Below are positions 6,606 to 11,281 of a stretch of 11,281 bases of DNA, piece by piece (within the stretch, counting starts at the first letter, position 1; every line of letters starts with the position of its first letter). Origin of the DNA: CALKZN01 sp964633815 (GTDB taxonomy: Bacteria; Pseudomonadota; Gammaproteobacteria; Arenicellales; Arenicellaceae); assembly GCA_964633815.1 (NCBI GenBank), contig CAZWHW010000042.1, forward strand, positions 1 to 11,281, read 5' to 3'. Position numbers and translations under genes: made by a program. The notes beneath the pieces are model-generated. The model was given only the letters and a program-made list of their open reading frames with translations. It was not told the DNA's origin and did not search any database.

Positions 6606-6617
6606 AAACGCGCGTTT
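6606..6617 (-). promoter_or_regulatory. 12-bp palindrome AAACGCGCGTTT abutting the KASIII start codon
   Basis: The twelve bases equal their own reverse complement and end at the base immediately before the ATG at 6605, taking the place where a Shine-Dalgarno sequence would be. The CGCGCG core stands out in an AT-rich intergenic stretch. It may be an operator or a translational control element. I do not recognise a matching regulator consensus. Confidence 0.35.
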
Positions 6618-6637
6618 TTAGTTTTATTAGTATTTTA

Positions 6638-8512
6638 TCAGCCATGAATAACGACTTTAATTTCGTCAAGTGTAGCAGGGTTTTCAATGGTTGATGGCAT
6701 AACATAATCTTCGCCATTAAAAATCTGTCGTATGGTTTTCCGCAAGATTTTTCCAGAACGTGTTTTAGGTAAGCCTTGAACGATATAAATTTCCTTTAAA
6801 GCGGCAACTGCTCCAATATGATCTCGCACTATTTGCACTATTTCTTGTTGAATCGTTTCCTCAGCTTGGGCATCCGGTGTTTTTAAAACGACAAAACCTA
6901 CTGGGATTTGTCCTTTTAACTCATCATCACGCGCAATCACTGCGCACTCAGCGATAGCGGGGTGTTTGCCAATCACTCCCTCCATTTCTCCTGTTGATAA
7001 ACGGTGCCCAGCAATATTGATCACATCATCAACTCGCCCCATCACAAACAAATAGCCATCTTCATCAAAATAACCGCCATCACCGCTTAAATAATAACCA
7101 GGGTAGGTAGTTAAATAGCCCGACTGAAAACGTTCTAAATCGCCCCATATTGTTGTCAAGCAACTAGGAGGCAAGGGTAATTTAACCGCAATATTACCTT
7201 GTTGACCTTTAGTGACTTGTTTGCCTGCCTCATCCAAGATGTGCACTGCATAGCCGGCGCTAGGCACAGTGGCAGAGCCTGATTTAATTGTCATTGGTTC
7301 AATGCCGCATTGATTGGATGCTATTGGCCAGCCTGTTTCCGTTTGCCACCAATTATCTATTACAGGCACTTCAAATAAATTTTCTAACCATTCTTGAGTG
7401 GTTGGATCAAGGCGTTCTCCAGCTGAAAACAATGATTGTAAGGAACTTAAGTCATATTTTTTGGCAAGTTTGCCTTCGCCGTCTTCTTTTTTAATAGCTC
7501 GATATGCGGTTGGAGCAGTAAATAAACTTTTTACGCGATATTCTTCAATAACTCGCCAAAAAGCACCTGCATCAGGGGTTAATATAGGTTTACCTTCATA
7601 CATCACCGTTGTTGCTCCATGTAATAACGGTGCATAGACAATATAGGAATGACCAACAACCCAGCCAACATCTGATGCCGCCCAAAAGACTTCGCCAGGC
7701 TCTATATCATAGATGGCGGTCATGCTGTATTTCATGGCTACAGCATGACCGCCATTTTCTCGAACAACCCCTTTGGGTTTGCCAGTTGTTCCAGAGGTGT
7801 AAAGAATATAAAGAGGATCTGTTCCGTGCACTGGTGTACAGTCAACTGGGTTTGCTGCATTCAAGGCTATTTCCCAATTAATATCTTGTTCATCATTTAA
7901 TGGACAATTGCTCTCAGGTCTTTGAAATATAATGTTTTTTTCAGGTTTATGAGTAGCAATTTTAATTGCATTGTCTAATAAAGGTTTGTATTTAATGATT
8001 TTTGTAATTTCAATGCCGCAAGAAGCTGACATGATTATTTTGGGTTTGGCATCATCAATGCGAACAGCTAATTCTGGCGCAGCAAAACCACCGAAAACAA
8101 CAGAATGAATTGCACCTAAACGTGCGCATGCCAACATGCCAATCATGGCTTCAGGAATCATTGGCATATAAATGATAACTCGATCGCCTTTGTTGACACC
8201 CAAGTTTTGCAACATGCCAGCTGTTTTAGCGACTTCATTGAGTAATTCGGAATAAGTATAGGTTTTTTTATTATTTGTTACTGGCGAGTCATAGATCAAA
8301 GCCGTTTGTTCGCCGCGACCCTCAGCAACGTGATAATCCAGAGCCATATGGCAAGTGTTCATCACACCATCTGCATACCAACGATAAATACCATGTTCGT
8401 CTTGATTGAGAATTTTTTTTGGAAAAGTAAACCAATCAAGTTGTTTGGCTTGATTTTTCCAAAACGTTTCAGGTTGCTCAATCGACTGTTGATATTCTTC
8501 TTGATAACTCAT
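6638..8512 (-). CDS. prpE: Propionyl-CoA synthetase PrpE
   Basis: The 624-residue enzyme is an acyl-CoA synthetase of the acetyl/propionyl type (AMP-binding, ANL superfamily; Salmonella PrpE is 628). It activates propionate with ATP to propionyl-adenylate and then propionyl-CoA, feeding the 2-methylcitrate cycle in the cytoplasm. Visible motifs are the phosphate-binding YTSGTTGKPKG at 238-248, DNWWQTETGWP around 386-396, the hinge region YLSGDGGYFDEDGY at 474-487, GRVDDVINIAGHRLSTGE at 492-509, and the C-terminal catalytic Lys588 in PKTRSGKILRK, which in this family can be switched off by acylation. Acetyl-CoA synthetase is the main alternative, but the length, the VRENGGH segment and the prpBC context favour PrpE. 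It follows the nitroreductase gene after a 68-base, very AT-rich gap that may hold its own promoter. Confidence 0.9.
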   Translation of the reverse strand: MSYQEEYQQSIEQPETFWKNQAKQLDWFTFPKKILNQDEHGIYRWYADGVMNTCHMALDYHVAEGRGEQTALIYDSPVTNNKKTYTYSELLNEVAKTAGMLQNLGVNKGDRVIIYMPMIPEAMIGMLACARLGAIHSVVFGGFAAPELAVRIDDAKPKIIMSASCGIEITKIIKYKPLLDNAIKIATHKPEKNIIFQRPESNCPLNDEQDINWEIALNAANPVDCTPVHGTDPLYILYTSGTTGKPKGVVRENGGHAVAMKYSMTAIYDIEPGEVFWAASDVGWVVGHSYIVYAPLLHGATTVMYEGKPILTPDAGAFWRVIEEYRVKSLFTAPTAYRAIKKEDGEGKLAKKYDLSSLQSLFSAGERLDPTTQEWLENLFEVPVIDNWWQTETGWPIASNQCGIEPMTIKSGSATVPSAGYAVHILDEAGKQVTKGQQGNIAVKLPLPPSCLTTIWGDLERFQSGYLTTYPGYYLSGDGGYFDEDGYLFVMGRVDDVINIAGHRLSTGEMEGVIGKHPAIAECAVIARDDELKGQIPVGFVVLKTPDAQAEETIQQEIVQIVRDHIGAVAALKEIYIVQGLPKTRSGKILRKTIRQIFNGEDYVMPSTIENPATLDEIKVVIHG

Positions 8513-8580
8513 GAATAGCTCGGTTTTTATTAATTTTATAGTTAATGTTATATATTAAATAATATATTTAAATATTTGTT
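8513..8580 (-). promoter_or_regulatory. AT-rich spacer with an 18-base near-palindrome upstream of prpE
   Basis: This 68-base spacer is the most AT-rich stretch in the cluster. ATATATTA (8550-8557) and TAATATAT (8560-8567) form a perfect inverted repeat around AA. On the minus strand a TATAAA box (plus 8535-8540) precedes prpE, but I see no good -35 partner. It could hold an internal promoter or binding site, or simply be low-complexity DNA. Confidence 0.25.
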
Positions 8581-9246
8581 TTATTTATAGAATTTTGTGT
8601 AATTATCAATATTTTCACGAATTGTTCGATAACTGTTAACCAAGTCAGAGCTGTCTTCATAACCTATTGCCATGCCACACATTACTGTCATGTTTTCTCC
8701 ATAACCCAGCTCTTTTCGTACAATATCAGGATACTCTCCCAATGCGGCTTGTGGACAAGTTGCAAGGCCTTCTTCCACTGCGCTTAACATGATAGATTGT
8801 AAAAACATACCAAAATCCATATATGAGCCTGCTTCCATGATGTTATCCATGAAAAACAACAACATGGTTGGCGCATCAAACGCTCGATAATTAGCAGCCC
8901 ACTGATCTAATTGGCGTTCTTTGTCGTCACGGGTGATGCCAAGCGTGCTATACATTAATAAACCGCATTCTTTACGACGATCTTTATAGGGTGAAATCCA
9001 TTCGTTAGGATAATATGAATAGTCCATTTTGCCTTTTTGCCCTGATCGAAAAGCTTCTTCCATCTTAGTTTGCAGCGCTACTTTTTTTTCTCCAGAGACT
9101 ACAGCAACTTGCCAGGGCTGGGAATTTACACCAGAAGGCGCGTTACCAGCATGAGTTAAAATTTTTCTAATCAAGTCATCGTCAACAGTTTTGTCTAAAA
9201 ATGCTCGTGTTGATTTTCGTAGTTCTAGTGCGTCGGATACTTTCAT
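8581..9246 (-). CDS. Nitroreductase-family FMN oxidoreductase
   Basis: The 221-residue protein is a full-length flavin oxidoreductase of the nitroreductase superfamily (PF00881). The N-terminal FMN phosphate-binding pattern Arg10-x-Ser12-x-Arg14 (LRKSTRAF) and the segment NAPSGVNSQPW (35-45) are typical. The dimer-forming helix region includes GMFLQSIMLSAVEEGLATCP. These enzymes reduce nitroaromatics, quinones or enones with NAD(P)H; the natural substrate is often unknown. It sits between prpC and prpE, 41 bases after prpC, with a GAGA ribosome binding sequence before ATG 9246. In the classical prpBCDE order this is the position of prpD. A role in propionate metabolism is possible but unsupported by the sequence itself. 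Confidence 0.88.
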   Translation of the reverse strand: MKVSDALELRKSTRAFLDKTVDDDLIRKILTHAGNAPSGVNSQPWQVAVVSGEKKVALQTKMEEAFRSGQKGKMDYSYYPNEWISPYKDRRKECGLLMYSTLGITRDDKERQLDQWAANYRAFDAPTMLLFFMDNIMEAGSYMDFGMFLQSIMLSAVEEGLATCPQAALGEYPDIVRKELGYGENMTVMCGMAIGYEDSSDLVNSYRTIRENIDNYTKFYK

Positions 9247-9287
9247 GATTTTCTCGTTGTTGTTTTGTTATTGATTATTGGTGTAGT

Positions 9288-10436
9288 TTAGCGTGATTCT
9301 ATAGAGACAAAAGCTAAGTTTTCAGGGCCATTGTAATTTGCTGAAGGACGTATAATTTTTCCGTCTTCTCGTTGTTCTATAACATGCGCGCCCCAGCCGC
9401 TGATTCTTGCCATAACGAACAATGGAGTAAACATATCAGTTGGTATATTCATTTGGTTGTAGGAAACAGCAGAAAACCAGTCTAGATTTGGGAACATTTT
9501 CTTTTCTTCCCACATCACAGATTCCAAGCGCTCGGCTACCTCATACATTAAAGTGTTTTTATTTTGTTCAGAAAGTTGTTTTGCTACACGTTTGATCACT
9601 TCATTGCGAGGGTCACTGACTGTATAGACTGGATGACCAAAGCCAATGACAATTTCTTTGTTTGCAACTCTTTGCCTAATATCTTTTTCGGCCTCATCAG
9701 CCGATTGATAGCGTTGCTGAATTTCAAAAGCCACCTCATTAGCGCCGCCATGTTTTGGGCCACGTAATGCGCCAATCGCACCAGTGATGCAAGAGTGGAT
9801 GTCTGAGTTGGTGCCAGCAATGACACGTCCAGTAAATGTGGAAGCATTGAATTCATGCTCTGCATACAAAATCAGAGAAATATGCATGGCTTTTATCCAT
9901 AATTCTGGTGGTTCTTTACCGTGCAACAAGGTCAAAAAATGACCGCCAATTGTATTATCTTCGGCGCGTAAATCAATTTGCTTGCCGTCACGGCTATAGT
10001 GATACCAATAAGTTAGCATCGAGCCAAAACATGCCATTAATTTGTCAATATGTTCTCTAGCAGCGTCACTATTTTGAATATTTGTTTCAGTATCAACGCA
10101 GCCCAAAACGCTGCAACCAGTGCGCATCACATCCATTGGGTGAGTTGAGGCTGGTAATTGTTCTAATGCTTTTTTAACTGCGGTTGGAAGATCTCGCAAT
10201 GCAACTAGTTTTCGCTTATAGGCATCTAGTTCGCTTTGCGTTGGCAATTTGCCATGGATAATTAAATAAGCTATTTCTTCAAATTCACAATGTTCAGCAA
10301 TATCTAAGATGTTATAACCGCGATAATGCAGATCATTGCCAGTGCGTCCAACGGTGCAAATTGCCGTATTACCAGCCGCTGTGCCTGAAAGTGCGACTGA
10401 TTTTTTGGGCTTGAAAGTTTTGGTTCTTTCAGTCAT
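9288..10436 (-). CDS. prpC: 2-methylcitrate synthase PrpC
   Basis: The 382-residue protein belongs to the citrate synthase superfamily and condenses propionyl-CoA with oxaloacetate to 2-methylcitrate. The N-terminal block KKSVALSGTAAGNTAICTVG (residues 11-30) followed by RTGNDLHYRGY is characteristic of PrpC rather than GltA. Active-site histidines are His229 in PKHGGANE and His268 in GFGHPVYTVSDPR, and the catalytic Asp is Asp319 in FPNLDWFSAVSY; their spacing agrees with E. coli PrpC (389 residues). HEFNAST at 194-200 is also conserved. Like other PrpC enzymes it may keep some citrate synthase activity. The gene lies 19 bases downstream of prpB and has a GAGA ribosome binding sequence (AAAGAGAAAACAC before the ATG), so it is almost certainly cotranscribed with prpB. 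Confidence 0.95.
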   Translation of the reverse strand: MTERTKTFKPKKSVALSGTAAGNTAICTVGRTGNDLHYRGYNILDIAEHCEFEEIAYLIIHGKLPTQSELDAYKRKLVALRDLPTAVKKALEQLPASTHPMDVMRTGCSVLGCVDTETNIQNSDAAREHIDKLMACFGSMLTYWYHYSRDGKQIDLRAEDNTIGGHFLTLLHGKEPPELWIKAMHISLILYAEHEFNASTFTGRVIAGTNSDIHSCITGAIGALRGPKHGGANEVAFEIQQRYQSADEAEKDIRQRVANKEIVIGFGHPVYTVSDPRNEVIKRVAKQLSEQNKNTLMYEVAERLESVMWEEKKMFPNLDWFSAVSYNQMNIPTDMFTPLFVMARISGWGAHVIEQREDGKIIRPSANYNGPENLAFVSIESR

Positions 10437-10455
10437 GGTGTTTTCTCTTTGTTAA

Positions 10456-11281
10456 TTACATATCCTTTGCTGTGGTTTTTTGGCTTTCTTGAGTAAATAG
10501 TTCATCCAGCTTTTTTTCATATGCGTGATAGCCTAAGAAATCATATAAATCCATTCGAGTTTGCATGCTGTCGAGCACATTTTTCTGGTGCCCATCTTTT
10601 AAGATGGCATCATAAGTTGATAAGGCCGCTAAACTCATAGAGCGAAAAGCGCTTAATGGATAGAGTTGAATTTTCACATTCACTGAAGCAAGTTCTTCAC
10701 TTGTGAATAGGGGGGTTGCTCCAAATTCCGTAATGTTCGCTAAAATAGGTACATTAACGGCGTTAGAAAATTTCTCATATTGTTCTAATGAAGTCATCGC
10801 TTCGGGGAAAATCATGTCCGCACCAGCTTCCACACAGGCTATTGCTCGATCGATAGCAGATTGCATGCCTTCTACTGCTAGGGCGTCAGTGCGCGCCATC
10901 ACTACAAAATCAGAATTATTTTTAGCGTCCACGGCGGCTTTGACACGATCAGTCATATCATCCAAAGGCACAATCATTTTATTTGGACGGTGACCGCAGC
11001 GTTTTTGCATCACTTGATCTTCTATATGTACTGCCGCGACCCCAACAGTTTCTAGTTCTCGAATCGCTCGGGCAATATTGAATGCGCCACCCCAACCAGT
11101 ATCAATATCAACTAATAAAGGCAGTTGGCTGGCATTGCAAATACGTTCGGCATCTATTTTGACATCGTTTAAAGTGCTGATGCCAAGATCAGGGATACCT
11201 AAAGAGCAAGCGGCAACACCACCACCGGACAAATATAAGGCTTTATGTCCAGTTTTTTCTGCCATGATGGCAGTATAAGCA
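10456..11281 (-). CDS. prpB: 2-methylisocitrate lyase PrpB (5' partial)
   Basis: The protein cleaves 2-methylisocitrate to pyruvate and succinate, the last step of the methylcitrate cycle. It is a PEP mutase/isocitrate lyase superfamily TIM barrel. Numbering from the in-frame ATG at 11265, visible motifs are YLSGGGVAACSLGIPDLG (11-28), the metal-binding DIDTGWGG (53-60), the catalytic loop KRCGHRPNK with Cys90, MARTDALAVEG, and ILANITEFGATPLF. That ATG is not the real start. The frame stays open to the window edge (AYTAI before it), and about 25-30 more N-terminal residues are expected by comparison with E. coli PrpB (296 residues). The gene is the first of the cluster seen here; its promoter and any prpR regulator would lie outside the window. 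Confidence 0.95.
   Translation of the reverse strand, partial: AYTAIMAEKTGHKALYLSGGGVAACSLGIPDLGISTLNDVKIDAERICNASQLPLLVDIDTGWGGAFNIARAIRELETVGVAAVHIEDQVMQKRCGHRPNKMIVPLDDMTDRVKAAVDAKNNSDFVVMARTDALAVEGMQSAIDRAIACVEAGADMIFPEAMTSLEQYEKFSNAVNVPILANITEFGATPLFTSEELASVNVKIQLYPLSAFRSMSLAALSTYDAILKDGHQKNVLDSMQTRMDLYDFLGYHAYEKKLDELFTQESQKTTAKDM

Noticed and set aside
7288..8518. Several plus-strand ORFs of 68-90 codons across prpE
   Set aside because: They overlap a full-length prpE with all family motifs intact on the other strand; their translations show no recognisable domain.
11263..11265. ATG at 11265 as the prpB start
   Set aside because: The frame continues upstream to the window edge with residues that align to the family, and the N-terminal strand of the barrel would be missing.

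Overview
The window looks like chromosomal DNA of an AT-rich gammaproteobacterium. The UmuD/UmuC pair and the PrpB, PrpC and PrpE proteins resemble their gammaproteobacterial counterparts, and genes are tightly packed with T/A-rich third codon positions. Nothing in the sequence fixes the genus. There are no rRNA or tRNA genes, transposases, integrases or CRISPR arrays.

Left part, plus strand (1-5460). The window opens inside a large phytase-like/esterase-like beta-propeller gene that carries an in-frame 9-bp tandem repeat (Asn-Ala-Asp). The assembly breaks inside this repeat with exactly 100 N. Next come umuD and umuC, which encode the two components of translesion DNA polymerase V. Neither has a clear ribosome binding site, no canonical SOS box is visible, and a perfect 9-bp inverted repeat spans the umuD start codon. 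A roughly 285-bp gap after umuC holds a possible 28-codon minus-strand ORF and a small palindrome. It is followed by a membrane fatty-acid-hydroxylase/sterol-desaturase family gene and an exported single-domain rhodanese. The rhodanese translation start lies in an 18-bp tandem duplication, giving two in-frame starts, each with its own Shine-Dalgarno-like sequence.

Right part, minus strand (5466-11281). A co-directional cluster, read from right to left, contains prpB (5' end outside the window), prpC, a nitroreductase-family gene, prpE and a ketoacyl-ACP synthase III-like gene. PrpE activates propionate to propionyl-CoA, PrpC condenses it with oxaloacetate to 2-methylcitrate, and PrpB splits 2-methylisocitrate into pyruvate and succinate. 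No dehydratase gene (prpD or acnD/prpF) is visible; the nitroreductase occupies the place prpD has in the classical prpBCDE order. The terminal KASIII-like enzyme could draw on the same acyl-CoA pool, but that link is inferred from position only.

I found no clear undescribed multi-gene system. The most unusual features are small: the duplicated initiation region, the expanded repeat at the assembly gap, the hairpin over the umuD start, the palindrome touching the KASIII start codon, and the short ORF behind umuC.
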